DNA of 64,000 nt from Gemmatimonadota bacterium (GTDB lineage Bacteria > Gemmatimonadota > Gemmatimonadetes > Gemmatimonadales > Gemmatimonadaceae): the NCBI GenBank assembly GCA_021324635.1, contig JAJPIS010000107.1:1-64000 (forward strand), given 5' to 3'. The position numbers and the translations under genes are program-made. This document shows, in pieces, positions 1-8,542 of the stretch (the stretch's first letter is position 1; every line of letters starts with the position of its first letter). Below the pieces are notes generated by a model. That model was not told the origin of the DNA. It did no database searches and saw only the letters and a list, made by a program, of their open reading frames with translations.

Positions 1-2
1 CG

Positions 3-2291
3 AAGCGGATGATCGAGGGGAACGACGGCGGCGCGACGATCAGTCTCGACGGGGGCGAGCAGTGGTCGACGCAGGAGAATCAGCCGACCGCCCAGTTCTA
101 TCACGTCAGCACCGATAGTGCCTTCCCCTATCGCATCTATGGCGCGCAGCAGGACAACTCGAGCGTCCGCATCGCGAGCCGATCCGACTTCGGCACGATC
201 GGACGGACCGACTGGCTGGCGCTCCCGTTCGGCGAGTCCGGGTACGTCATCGCCGACCCGCGGAACCCGCAGATCTCCTACGGGTCCGGGTATTTCGGTC
301 AGCTCGCGACGTACAACGACGACACCAAGCAGTTGCGCGACATCTCCGGCTGGCTCGCGAACTGGGACGGATACCCGATCCGCGCGGTCCCCGAGCGGTT
401 CCAGTGGACGTTCCCGATCGCGTTCTCACCCAACCGACCCGGCACCCTGTACGTCGCCGATCAGAAGCTCTGGCGCACGACCGACGGCGGAGCGCACTGG
501 CAGGTCCTGAGCCCGGATCTCACGCGGCACGATTCGGCGACCATGGGGTGGGTCGGCGGACCGATCACGCGCGATTTCGTCGGCACCGAGATGTACGGGA
601 CGATCTTCGCGTTCGCGGAGTCGCCGGTGACCCAGGGCGTGCTCTGGACAGGGTCCGATGACGGGCTCCTTCACCTGTCGCGGGACGACGGCGCGACGTG
701 GCAGGACGTCACCCCGCGACAGCTCGCGACGTACACGCGCATCAGCGTCATCGAGGCCTCGCACTTCGACGCGGGACGGGCCTACATCGCGGCCAACCGG
801 TATCAGCTCGACGACGCCGGGTCGTACGTCTATCGCACGACCGATTTCGGGCACAGCTGGACAGCCATCGGCGGCGGGTTGCCGAGGGGCGCCGTCGCCC
901 GCGTGATTCGCGAGGATCCGACGCGCCGTGGGCTCCTGTACCTGGGAACCGAGACCGGCATCTATGTCTCGCTGGACGACGGCGCGCACTGGCGCTCCCT
1001 CCAGCTCAACCTTCCGCGCACATCGGTGCGGGACATCGCGCTCCACGGCAGTGATCTGGTCGTCGCGACCCACGGGCGCGCCTTCTGGGTGCTGGACGAC
1101 ATCGCCCCCGTCCGCCAGCTCGCGGCCACGAGTGGCGCGGCCGTGCTGCCGGACAGTGTCCGTCTGCTTTTGCCGGAGCCCGCGCTCCGGATCCAGGGCG
1201 AGCGCGGTCGCGTCCAGGGGCCCGTGGCGGCGAATCCGCCGTCGGGAGCGGTGATCGACTACGTGTTGGGTAGCAAGCCCGCCGGCGAGGTCACACTCGC
1301 GTTTCTCGACTCCGCGGGGGCGGTCCTCCGCACGTTCTCGAGCACGCCGAAGCGCGACTCCGGGGCGGCCGACACGGCGAGTCGAGCGACCGCCGTCAGT
1401 GCGGCGGCCCGCGACTCCGCCGCGAAGGACAGCACCCGTCGTGACACGCTCACCCCGGCCTTTCCCTCCGCCCACCAGGGGCGCCGGTCCGGCATCGCGC
1501 GCCGAGGAGGGCAGACCGAGGCCGAGGGCCAACGGGCGATGATCGAAGCGGGCGACAGCGTCTCGTACGAGCCCGGCGACTCGCTCGTGCCCGCCCGCGC
1601 CGGGCACAACCGGTTCGTCTGGAACCTGCGGCCCGAGGATGTCCCCAAGTACTCGGACATCGTCGTCGACTTCGGCACGCGTGCCGGCCCGCTCGTCCCG
1701 CCGGGACACTACACCGTACGCCTGACTGTCGCCGGCCGGAGCTACACCCAACCGCTGATCGTCGAGCGCGACCCGCGAGTCACGACGCCAACGGCCGATC
1801 TCGAGGCGCAGCAAGCGCTCTGGAACGACGCGCGCGACCGCGTGCGGGCCATCGTCGAGCAGACGACGCGGATCGACGCCATGGAGCGGGAGCTCAAGGC
1901 CTGGCAGGCCAACACCCGTGGCCAGCCATATGCCCCGCGCATCGACGCCGCCGTACCGCCGCTGCTCGCGAAGCTCGAGGCAGTCCGCGACTCGATCATG
2001 GATGTGCACTACCATGCCGACGAGATCAGCGGCCATTTTCCCGTCGTGCTCTACAACCAGTGGCTGACCTTCGACATGGAGCTCGTCACCGGTGATGCGG
2101 CGCCCACGCCCGCGCAGCGGCAGATGTATGCCGATCTCGCGAAGCGCACCGACAGTCAGCTGGCCAAGCTCCGGGGGATCGAGACCGGTGACCTGGCCGC
2201 GTTCAACGCCCTCGTGAAGCAGTTGAACGTCCCCGCCATCGTCACCGCGCCGGTGCCCGCGGCCCCCGCGCAACCGGCGACCGTCCAATGA
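3..2291 (+). CDS. BNR/sortilin-like beta-propeller protein ('glycosyl hydrolase' family), 5' end missing
   Basis: The frame is open to the window edge, so the N-terminus is missing; the first internal Met codon is at 9. The protein repeats Asp-box (BNR) motifs such as SLDGGEQW, TTDGGAHW, SRDDGATW, TTDFGHSW and SLDDGAHW over the first 370 residues. This is the signature of a VPS10/sortilin-like beta-propeller. A C-terminal module follows from about residue 390, with a beta-sandwich-like stretch (FVWNLRPEDVP, PPGHYTVRL) and a helical tail. Proteins of this layout are usually about 1000 residues long, secreted and annotated as glycosyl hydrolase; no catalytic activity is proven for them, and I infer none here. 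It ends with a Pro/Ala-rich tail. Confidence is high for the architecture and low for enzymatic function. Confidence 0.85.
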   Translation, partial: KRMIEGNDGGATISLDGGEQWSTQENQPTAQFYHVSTDSAFPYRIYGAQQDNSSVRIASRSDFGTIGRTDWLALPFGESGYVIADPRNPQISYGSGYFGQLATYNDDTKQLRDISGWLANWDGYPIRAVPERFQWTFPIAFSPNRPGTLYVADQKLWRTTDGGAHWQVLSPDLTRHDSATMGWVGGPITRDFVGTEMYGTIFAFAESPVTQGVLWTGSDDGLLHLSRDDGATWQDVTPRQLATYTRISVIEASHFDAGRAYIAANRYQLDDAGSYVYRTTDFGHSWTAIGGGLPRGAVARVIREDPTRRGLLYLGTETGIYVSLDDGAHWRSLQLNLPRTSVRDIALHGSDLVVATHGRAFWVLDDIAPVRQLAATSGAAVLPDSVRLLLPEPALRIQGERGRVQGPVAANPPSGAVIDYVLGSKPAGEVTLAFLDSAGAVLRTFSSTPKRDSGAADTASRATAVSAAARDSAAKDSTRRDTLTPAFPSAHQGRRSGIARRGGQTEAEGQRAMIEAGDSVSYEPGDSLVPARAGHNRFVWNLRPEDVPKYSDIVVDFGTRAGPLVPPGHYTVRLTVAGRSYTQPLIVERDPRVTTPTADLEAQQALWNDARDRVRAIVEQTTRIDAMERELKAWQANTRGQPYAPRIDAAVPPLLAKLEAVRDSIMDVHYHADEISGHFPVVLYNQWLTFDMELVTGDAAPTPAQRQMYADLAKRTDSQLAKLRGIETGDLAAFNALVKQLNVPAIVTAPVPAAPAQPATVQ

Positions 2292-2328
2292 CCCGCTGCG
2301 GCGGCATGCACGCCGCTTGCCGTTCGGC

Positions 2329-3000
2329 ATGCGGGCCCCCAGCAATGGCGCTCGGGTACCGGTGACGGCACTCGATCTCGCGAGCTACGCCGGGCTGCTC
2401 GCGCTGACGCTGTTGACCGTCAATCTTTTGCTCGGGCTCCTGATGGCGGTGAAGTACAATCCGGTGCGCCAATGGCCACACCGGCGTATCAGCACGTTCC
2501 AGCTCCACAACTGGACAGCGTACGCCGCCCTGGCGGTCGGGGGCGCGCACCCCGTGATCCTGCTCTTTTCGGGACCGGTCCACTTTCGCGTCGTGGATCT
2601 TCTCTACCCGCTGAATGGACCGAGGCAGCCGCTGGTCAACAGCCTCGGCGCCCTGGCGCTCTACGCCTTGCTCTTCATTGGCATCACGTCGTACTTCCGG
2701 CGTGCGATCGGACGCACCTGGTGGAAGCGTCTCCATTTCACCGCCTACGGCATGGCGCCGATCTTCTACGTCCACGGTATCCTGACCGACCCCGAGCTCG
2801 GCGACACGCCCTTTCACCTCGATCCGCTCGACGGCGAGAAGCTCTATGTCGAGCTCTGTCTAGTGCTCGTGCTGGTTGCCGTGGCGATTCGAGTACGGAG
2901 GCAGTTGCGCCAACCGCCCCCCCGGGCGCACCGCCCCAAGGCGCCGCGCGCCATCGGCGTCGCGCGGCACCGGCGGGCGCCCGTTGGGAGCCGGTGGTGA
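2329..3000 (+). CDS. Ferric reductase-like transmembrane haem protein
   Basis: This is an integral membrane protein of about 223 residues with five or six hydrophobic segments. Paired histidines lie in the helices (FQLHNWTAYAALAVGGAHP and KRLHFTAYGMAPIFYVHGIL), the haem b ligand spacing of the ferric-reductase/MsrQ-like domain. It would carry electrons across the cytoplasmic membrane. No FAD/NAD domain and no MsrP-type molybdoprotein lies next to it, so the redox partner is unknown. The open frame begins at a TTG at 2317; I prefer ATG 2329, and GTG 2362 is possible. The C-terminal 30 residues are rich in Arg and Pro and probably cytoplasmic. It sits 37 bases after the propeller gene and 49 bases before the SDR. 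Confidence 0.72.
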   Translation: MRAPSNGARVPVTALDLASYAGLLALTLLTVNLLLGLLMAVKYNPVRQWPHRRISTFQLHNWTAYAALAVGGAHPVILLFSGPVHFRVVDLLYPLNGPRQPLVNSLGALALYALLFIGITSYFRRAIGRTWWKRLHFTAYGMAPIFYVHGILTDPELGDTPFHLDPLDGEKLYVELCLVLVLVAVAIRVRRQLRQPPPRAHRPKAPRAIGVARHRRAPVGSRW

Positions 3001-3049
3001 GTGATCGCCGCCCATCTCGACCGATGGTCACTCTCAGAGGAGGTCCGCA

Positions 3050-3811
3050 GTGAAGCTCGAGGGGCGGGTGGCGGTGATCACCGGCGCCACGTCCGGAATC
3101 GGACGGGCGACGGCGGCGCTCCTGGCGGCCGAAGGGGCGCGGATCGGCATCGTGGGACGGGACGAGGCGCGTGGACGGACGGTCGTCGGTGAGATCGAGC
3201 GACGGGGAGGCGCGGCGATCTTCGTTCGCGGTGACGTCCGACAGGCGTCGGACTGCCAGCGTGCGGTCGAGGAGAGCACGCGGGCGTTCGGTCGGCTCGA
3301 CATCCTCTTCAACAACGCCGGGGTGTACTACCCGCGTACCGTTCCCGAGATGTCCGAGACCGAATGGGACGAGACGATCGACGTCAGCCTCAAGGGGGCC
3401 TTTCTGATGTCGAAGTACGCCCTACCGGAGATGATCGCCCAGCGCTCCGGCTCGATCATCCACAACAGCTCGGGGTGGGGCATCCAGGGGGGCGATCGGG
3501 CCGCCGCGTACTGCGCGGCCAAAGGTGGGCTGATCGTCATGGCCAAGGCGATGGCGATCGATCACGGGCCCCAGGGGATCCGCGTCAACTGCGTCTGCCC
3601 GGGCGATGTCGACACCCCGATGCTCCCCAGGGAAGCAGCGATGCGCGGCCTGGAGTGGGAGACGTATCGGGCCGGTGCCGCGAACCGCCCGCTCGGCCGC
3701 ATCGGGACGGTCGAGGACATCGCCAGGGCCGTTCTCTTCCTCGCCTCCGACGACTCCGCCTTCATGACCGGGACCGCCCTCGTCGTCGACGGGGGAGGGG
3801 TGGCCGACTAG
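3050..3811 (+). CDS. SDR-family oxidoreductase
   Basis: This is a classical short-chain dehydrogenase/reductase of 253 residues. The nucleotide-binding motif TGATSGIG lies near residues 10-17, NNAG near residue 88, and the catalytic Ser in HNSSGW is followed by YCAAK, giving the usual Ser-Tyr-Lys set. The C-terminal PLGRIGTVEDIARAV and MTGTALVVDGG are typical of the 3-oxoacyl-ACP reductase/glucose dehydrogenase-like group. Substrate cannot be told from sequence. The start is GTG 3050, fixed by a strong AGAGGAGGT Shine-Dalgarno five bases upstream. It converges on the broken S9 peptidase gene. Confidence 0.88.
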   Translation: MKLEGRVAVITGATSGIGRATAALLAAEGARIGIVGRDEARGRTVVGEIERRGGAAIFVRGDVRQASDCQRAVEESTRAFGRLDILFNNAGVYYPRTVPEMSETEWDETIDVSLKGAFLMSKYALPEMIAQRSGSIIHNSSGWGIQGGDRAAAYCAAKGGLIVMAKAMAIDHGPQGIRVNCVCPGDVDTPMLPREAAMRGLEWETYRAGAANRPLGRIGTVEDIARAVLFLASDDSAFMTGTALVVDGGGVAD

Positions 3812-3841
3812 GCGCGCCCGGCGCGCGCGGCTATCGCGTGC

Positions 3842-5778
3842 CTACCGCGCGCTCACCTGTGTGCCGTTGTAACGCGCCAGCCAGTTGGCGATCTCCTCGA
3901 GGATGTCACGCCGCTGCTCGATGCGGTTGGGGAAATGTGGCGAGCCCGGGTAGGTGACCATGCGGACGGTCTTGCCGCGCTCCGAGAGCAGCACGAACAG
4001 CTCGCGCCCCTGGAACGTCGGCACGCGCAGATCGGCCTCGCCGTGGAGGATGAGCAGCGGCGTCGTGACCTGGTCCGCGTGCATCACCGCGGAGAATTGG
4101 AGGAACGGCTCGACCTGCTTCTCCTGCAAGCGCGCGTCGTAGTCGACCTGGGTGATGTCACTCGTCGGGATGAAGCTCAGCCAATCCGTGATGCCTGCGC
4201 CTTCGATCGCCGCCTTGTAACGGTGCGTCTGCGTCACCGTCCACGCCGTCATGAAGCCCCCGGCGCTCCACCCGAAGATCGCCGATCCGGGTCGGCCCAC
4301 CCCTGCGCGATCGCCTCGTCGGTCGCGCTGTTGACGTCGCTGTACGCGCGATCGCCGAAATGCTGGTAGATCGCATCGAGGAAGTCGGACCCGTATCCCG
4401 TCGAGCCGCGGTACTGTGGCTGCATCACCACGTACCCGAGTCCGGCCGCGAACCGGGACAGGAAGTCGAACTCCAGAGGGTCGTTGGCCTCGGGGCCACC
4501 GTGTGGAAGCTCGAGGAAGGGCGCCCTGGTCCCGGCGCGATATCCGGCCGGGAAGGTGACGATCCCTTCCAGATGCGTTCCATCCTTTGCCGTCCAGCTC
4601 ACGACCCGGACGTCCCCGAGCGCGAGGTGCGCTATCAGCGAGTCGCCCTCGTGCGTGATGCGCTCGAGCGCACTCCCCGCCGGCCTCGCCACGTTTTGCG
4701 TGTGCGTCGGATCGCCGACGGTGAAGGCCATCGCCGCGGGGGACGACGTGAATGCCGGAAACACCGGGAGCCGCGCGATGATCCCGCCGGGCCACCGGAT
4801 GGCATCCGTGAGCTGACCGCCCCGCAGGGCGTCGATCTCGACCGAGACTCCTTTGTGGACCTCGACCCACACGTCGCCGGCCGGGTCGCCGACCAATCCC
4901 ACCGCCGAACCGGTCAGGTGTGGAGTCCGATCGATGGGCGTGCCGCCATCTGCGGCGACCGTCCAGACGTGATCGGGCGTCAGCACGTCGGTGGTCGTGC
5001 TCGTGAACGCGAGGGTCTTCCCACCCTCGGTCCAGGCGATGCCGCTCACGGGCGCCCGGAGCTCGGCGATCCGCCGGGCCCCACTCCGGCTACAGACGTC
5101 GATCGCCGCGCGCACGTCGTGGTGCCCGATCTTGGGGGTCTGGGTGATGACCGCGACGCGCGAGCCGTCCGGCGACCAGGCGATCTCCGTGATCTGGTCG
5201 AGTGCGGGGCACCACCATCCGCCGTCGGCGCCCGTCGCGTCGACGACGTACAGCTCGGTCTGCGTGTTCTCGACGACCGTGCGCACCGCCGCGAGCGAAT
5301 CCCTGGGAGCCGGGTCGGCGAGGAGCGCGTAGTGGCGTCCGTCAGGGGCGATCGCCGCCCGCTGCACGCCCGATGGGAGCGACACAATACGGGTCGCTCC
5401 CCCGGACGGCTCGAGTGGAACGATCGCGAGCTGCGGATGCTCGGCGACCGGCAGTGTCCCGTACAGGGCCGTGCCGTCGCTCGTGAATCCGCTCGGCGTG
5501 AAGTGCTCCGGTAGCTCCAGCTTTCGGTCGGGGGCGCCGGAGTATGCGATGAGATGCCACTCGTGCTTTGCCGGGCCGGTGTGGTCGAAGTACATCACAT
5601 CGTAGAGGATCGAGGCCCCATCCGGCGCGACGGCGACGGCATGGGCTTCGCGCAGCTTCGACAGGTCGTCCGCGCCAAACGGGTGCGCACCGCTCGATTG
5701 TCCGGCGGCGGCCGGGATGCGCAGGCAGATGAGAGAGGCGACGAGCCAGGGTAGGGGATGGCGAATCACTACGGGCAT
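3842..5778 (-). pseudogene. S9 family peptidase (prolyl oligopeptidase type), frameshifted
   Basis: Two overlapping minus-strand frames together form one secreted S9 peptidase of about 640 residues. The upstream frame starts at ATG 5778 with a signal peptide (MPVVIRHPLPWLVASLICL...) and carries the seven-bladed propeller (APDGASILY, SPDGSRVAV, TSDGTALYG) and the start of the alpha/beta-hydrolase domain (PHGGPEANDP, QPQYRGSTGYG). The downstream frame supplies the nucleophile motif GWSAGGF, the Asp in LHGEADLRVP and the His in GSPHFPN. The switch lies near 4281-4290, just before the nucleophile motif, where GADPDR-type sequence should run straight into the IFGWSAGG strand. Either a small indel has inactivated the gene or the assembly has an error; nothing else in the gene looks decayed. 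Confidence 0.85.
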
Positions 5779-5870
5779 CAGATCCTCGGGCATTCGGGCG
5801 TGACCATCAAACTGTCCACCGGGCACACGAGCCGCCAGCCGGTTTGGGCGTCCCGGACGTCGAGGGGCGC

Positions 5871-6296
5871 ATGCGCGCAGACGTGAGCGGGGTGCTCGAG
5901 ACATGTCTCTACGCGGACGATCTCGCGGCGGCCGAGCGCTTCTATGCCGGGATCATTGGGCTCGAGGTGTACGCGCGTCAGGCCGGGCGTCACGTCTTCT
6001 TTCGCTGCGGTCGCGGGATGCTGCTCGTCTTCGACCCCGGCGCGACGCAGCGCGGACAGGAGATCGCCGGCGAGCGCGGACAGCTCCGACACGGGGCCGT
6101 CGGTGCCGGCCACGTGGCCTTTCGAGTCGAGGAGGCTGCCCTGGGCAGTTGGCGCGAGCGCCTCGGCGGCGCCGGTATCCAGCTCGAGGCCGAGGTGCGG
6201 TGGCCCAAGGGGGGTCGATCGCTCTACCTGCGCGACCCGGCCGGCAACAGCGTCGAGCTCGCGACACCGGCGGTGTGGGGGCTTCCGGCCGACTGA
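5871..6296 (+). CDS. VOC/glyoxalase-fold protein
   Basis: This is a single-module vicinal-oxygen-chelate protein of 141 residues. It has the typical start LETCLYADDLAAAERFYAGIIGLEV and the typical end HVAFRVEE...LRDPAGNSVELATP. Candidate metal ligands are His in HVAFRV and Glu in SVELA. Members bind divalent metals and act as lyases, dioxygenases or antibiotic-binding proteins; substrate is unknown here. An upstream TTG (5844) extends the frame, but ATG 5871 matches the family's start. It is divergent from the S9 peptidase gene with about 92 bases between them. Confidence 0.82.
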   Translation: MRADVSGVLETCLYADDLAAAERFYAGIIGLEVYARQAGRHVFFRCGRGMLLVFDPGATQRGQEIAGERGQLRHGAVGAGHVAFRVEEAALGSWRERLGGAGIQLEAEVRWPKGGRSLYLRDPAGNSVELATPAVWGLPAD

Positions 6297-6328
6297 GCCG
6301 TATGGGACCTGCCGCCTGGGCGGCCGAC

Positions 6329-7327
6329 TCAGTGTCGCGTCGGCTTCCGGCCGCGGGTCCGGGGAAGCGGCACGGGTGGGCCAAGCGGTGCCGCCGGGCG
6401 CGGCCCCACGCGCGGCGGGCGGCCGACGCGACCCGAGCGTGCGACCCGGCGGGGTCGCGTCGGATCTCGCGCATCGCCGGGCGCCGCCAGGAACGCCCCG
6501 AGCCGCGCGACGGTCACCTGCGGGATGGGCGCCGCGCAGGAGCGGCGGAGGCCGACGGAGTGCGCCAGCCGGGCGGTGAAGAGCTCCACGACACAGACGC
6601 TTCCGCCTCGCTCGCGCACGTCCGACGGGGACATGCCCGTGTAGCGCTTGAGCATGTTGCGGAACGCCGATCCCGAGGGAAACCCCAACTCGAGCGCCGC
6701 CCGCTCCGTCGTGCGCCCGGGATCCTCGAGGCGCTGCGCGCCGAGGATGAGGCGCGCCCAGCAGGCGAGCGCGCTCGGGCTCGGCAATCCGGCCCGTGCG
6801 CAGTGGAGCGCGAGTGTCTTCCGGTGGACGCCGAGTGCGCGTGCGGCCGCCGCCACCGTCGGCGTCTCGCGTGCGTGCCGGAACCAGTAGTCCAGGAGGA
6901 GGGTGACCGTGGGGGAGACGAGATCCGTGACCCTGGACACCATCCGCTGGCTCAGCGCCGACGAGTGGGCCAGCGCCAGTCGCTGCCCGATCGTGTGCCC
7001 CACATCGTCGAAGTCAGCGACCACGATGTCGGACGCGCCGGCGCGCGTCGCCGCCAGGATGTCGCGCGCGCCCTCGAGCGTGAGCGGCGCGTAGATGAGC
7101 ACCGGCACCGTCGGATAGTCGGCCCGAAGGGTTCGGACCGCGCCGTCGACCGTCTGCCCGCTCGCATCGCGCCATTCGGTGACCACCGCGGTGGCCGCGC
7201 CGTCGGCGACCGCCGAGAGCAACTGGTCGGCCGTGTCGCAGAACGCGAGCGTCCCCTCGCCGCGCAGGGCTCCCCGCAACCGCGCGCGCGCGGCGCGGTC
7301 GCACACCAGGATGGCAATGGTCACCAT
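6329..7327 (-). CDS. AraC-type regulator with an N-terminal pseudo-receiver domain
   Basis: Residues 1-120 look like a response-regulator receiver fold (VTIAILVCDRAARARLRGAL at the start, VPVLIYAPL and AGASDIVVADFDD later). The position that should hold the phospho-accepting Asp reads VVTEWRD, so it is probably not phosphorylated. Residues 150-245 form an AraC-like double helix-turn-helix (VAAAARALGVHRKTLALHC and LELGFPSGSAFRNMLKRYTG). The C-terminal 80 residues are rich in Arg and Pro, with no fold I recognise. ATG 7327 is preferred over GTG 7381. It is transcribed away from the sulfur genes and is a candidate regulator of them, by position only. Confidence 0.75.
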   Translation of the reverse strand: MVTIAILVCDRAARARLRGALRGEGTLAFCDTADQLLSAVADGAATAVVTEWRDASGQTVDGAVRTLRADYPTVPVLIYAPLTLEGARDILAATRAGASDIVVADFDDVGHTIGQRLALAHSSALSQRMVSRVTDLVSPTVTLLLDYWFRHARETPTVAAAARALGVHRKTLALHCARAGLPSPSALACWARLILGAQRLEDPGRTTERAALELGFPSGSAFRNMLKRYTGMSPSDVRERGGSVCVVELFTARLAHSVGLRRSCAAPIPQVTVARLGAFLAAPGDARDPTRPRRVARSGRVGRPPRVGPRPAAPLGPPVPLPRTRGRKPTRH

Positions 7328-7572
7328 GGCCGGCCCCGCGGTCGTGAGCGCTCGATGCAACCGGTGCCCGTCGGTGTTCACTGGACAGAGTGCCCAGCGC
7401 CGCCGGTTTCCACGTTAGAGGCTGGCGGCCGGCGGCGTCAATAGTTTCCGCCACCCGAGCCCGAGGAACCGGGGCCGCTGTCGCGTTCGAGCCCCGTGAC
7501 GTGCCAGAAGCGCCCAGTGCCGGCTGCCGCGGTCGGGGCCATGATCGCCTGCGGCTGGCGCCGGGCCCACCC

Positions 7573-7600
7573 TTGGCGGCCCAGCCGTTTGCGGTAGATT
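7573..7600 (+). promoter_or_regulatory. Possible sigma-70-type promoter of the Tat/DsrE-like gene
   Basis: TTGGCG (7573-7578) and TAGATT (7595-7600) are separated by 16 bases, and lie about 55 bases before ATG 7656. This is the best promoter-like pair in the 328-base gap between the divergent AraC-type gene and the sulfur genes. The rest of that gap holds no other gene that I can support. Confidence 0.3.
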
Positions 7601-7655
7601 GGGTGGCCCAACGACAGCGATCGCGACCGAACCTTACCCCGAGTGGGAGGCGATC

Positions 7656-8444
7656 ATGGACAGCGAACGGGTGCAGCAGCGCAGGGGTCGTGCGGAGACT
7701 CGCGAGCCCGCGTCGCGCGGGTCGAGCACCGATGATGCCATCGAGTCGCTCGCCACCGGACGCCGCGAGTTCCTCGGTCGGATGGGCATCGGCGCCGTCG
7801 CCGTCGCGGCGGCGCTCGCGCCCGGCGTCCCGGCAGTCGCGCGAGCGGAGGGCGGAGCGACGGAGATCAGCCCGGCCGGCTCGGCCGGTCGGTCGCTCAT
7901 CGGCCCGTGGAGCGACGCGTGGCTCGACAGGATCACGGGAAAGCACAAGCAGTTCTTCGACGCCGTCACGCCGAACGAAGGATTCGCGATGGCGTTCGCG
8001 ATGGGCTTTCTCAACCTCAACCATGAGGCGTATGGGTTGAGCGACAAGGACCTCACCGCCATCGTGGGGCTCCGCCACTTCGCGATGCCGATCGCCCTCG
8101 GCGATGAGCTCTGGGAGCGGTACCAGATCGGATCCGCGCTCAAGGTGAACGACCCCAAGACCAACGCACCCGCGACGCGGAACCCGTTCCTGCACAGCGA
8201 TGGCGCGGTGGCCCCGGGGGCCGACGTGCCCACCCTCGTCGGGCGCGGCGTCATCTTTACCGTATGCAATGTCGCGCTGACGGTGCTCTCGGGTCGGATG
8301 GCCAAGGCGGCTGGAGTCTCACCCGATGTCGCCAAGCGGGAGTGGACGGAGAAGCTGGTGCCCGGGACGACGCTCGTGCCCGTCGGCGTGCTGGCGGTCA
8401 ATCGAGCCCAGGAGCGGGGCTGTACCTACTGCTACGGCGGGTGA
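7656..8444 (+). CDS. Tat-exported DsrE-like protein with C-terminal CxxC
   Basis: Start ATG 7656 follows a GGGAGG ribosome site by five bases. Residues 34-60 form a twin-arginine signal (GRREFLGRMGIGAVAVAAALA), so the folded protein is probably exported. The mature part resembles the DsrE/DsrF fold in its second half: the strand GVIFTVCNVALTVLSGRMA, then a 'VPGTTLVPVGVLAVNRAQERG' segment that parallels the conserved LLPGV...LQEQG region of DsrE proteins. It ends in CTYCYGG, a CxxC pair near the C-terminus. The following persulfide dioxygenase/rhodanese and TsdA-like genes support a sulfur-transfer role. I recognise the fold only weakly, so the function is an inference. Confidence 0.6.
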   Translation: MDSERVQQRRGRAETREPASRGSSTDDAIESLATGRREFLGRMGIGAVAVAAALAPGVPAVARAEGGATEISPAGSAGRSLIGPWSDAWLDRITGKHKQFFDAVTPNEGFAMAFAMGFLNLNHEAYGLSDKDLTAIVGLRHFAMPIALGDELWERYQIGSALKVNDPKTNAPATRNPFLHSDGAVAPGADVPTLVGRGVIFTVCNVALTVLSGRMAKAAGVSPDVAKREWTEKLVPGTTLVPVGVLAVNRAQERGCTYCYGG

Positions 8445-8542
8445 CCGGGCGGGCCCGGCGGCGCTCGGGGGCGGCGCGGTCCGCCCCACGAGCGTCCCGC
8501 TCCGTACTTTCCTCGGGAGTGGCGGAGCAAGGCTGACGGGCG

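Noticed and set aside
426-2345. Long minus-strand open frame opposite the propeller gene (639 codons)
   Set aside because: High-GC shadow frame: rich in Arg/Gly, no domain, and fully opposite a clearly conserved coding frame.
3812-3832. GCGCGC-rich inverted repeat between the SDR and S9 genes as a terminator
   Set aside because: Short alternating GC runs pair by chance here; no T-run and no clear single stem.
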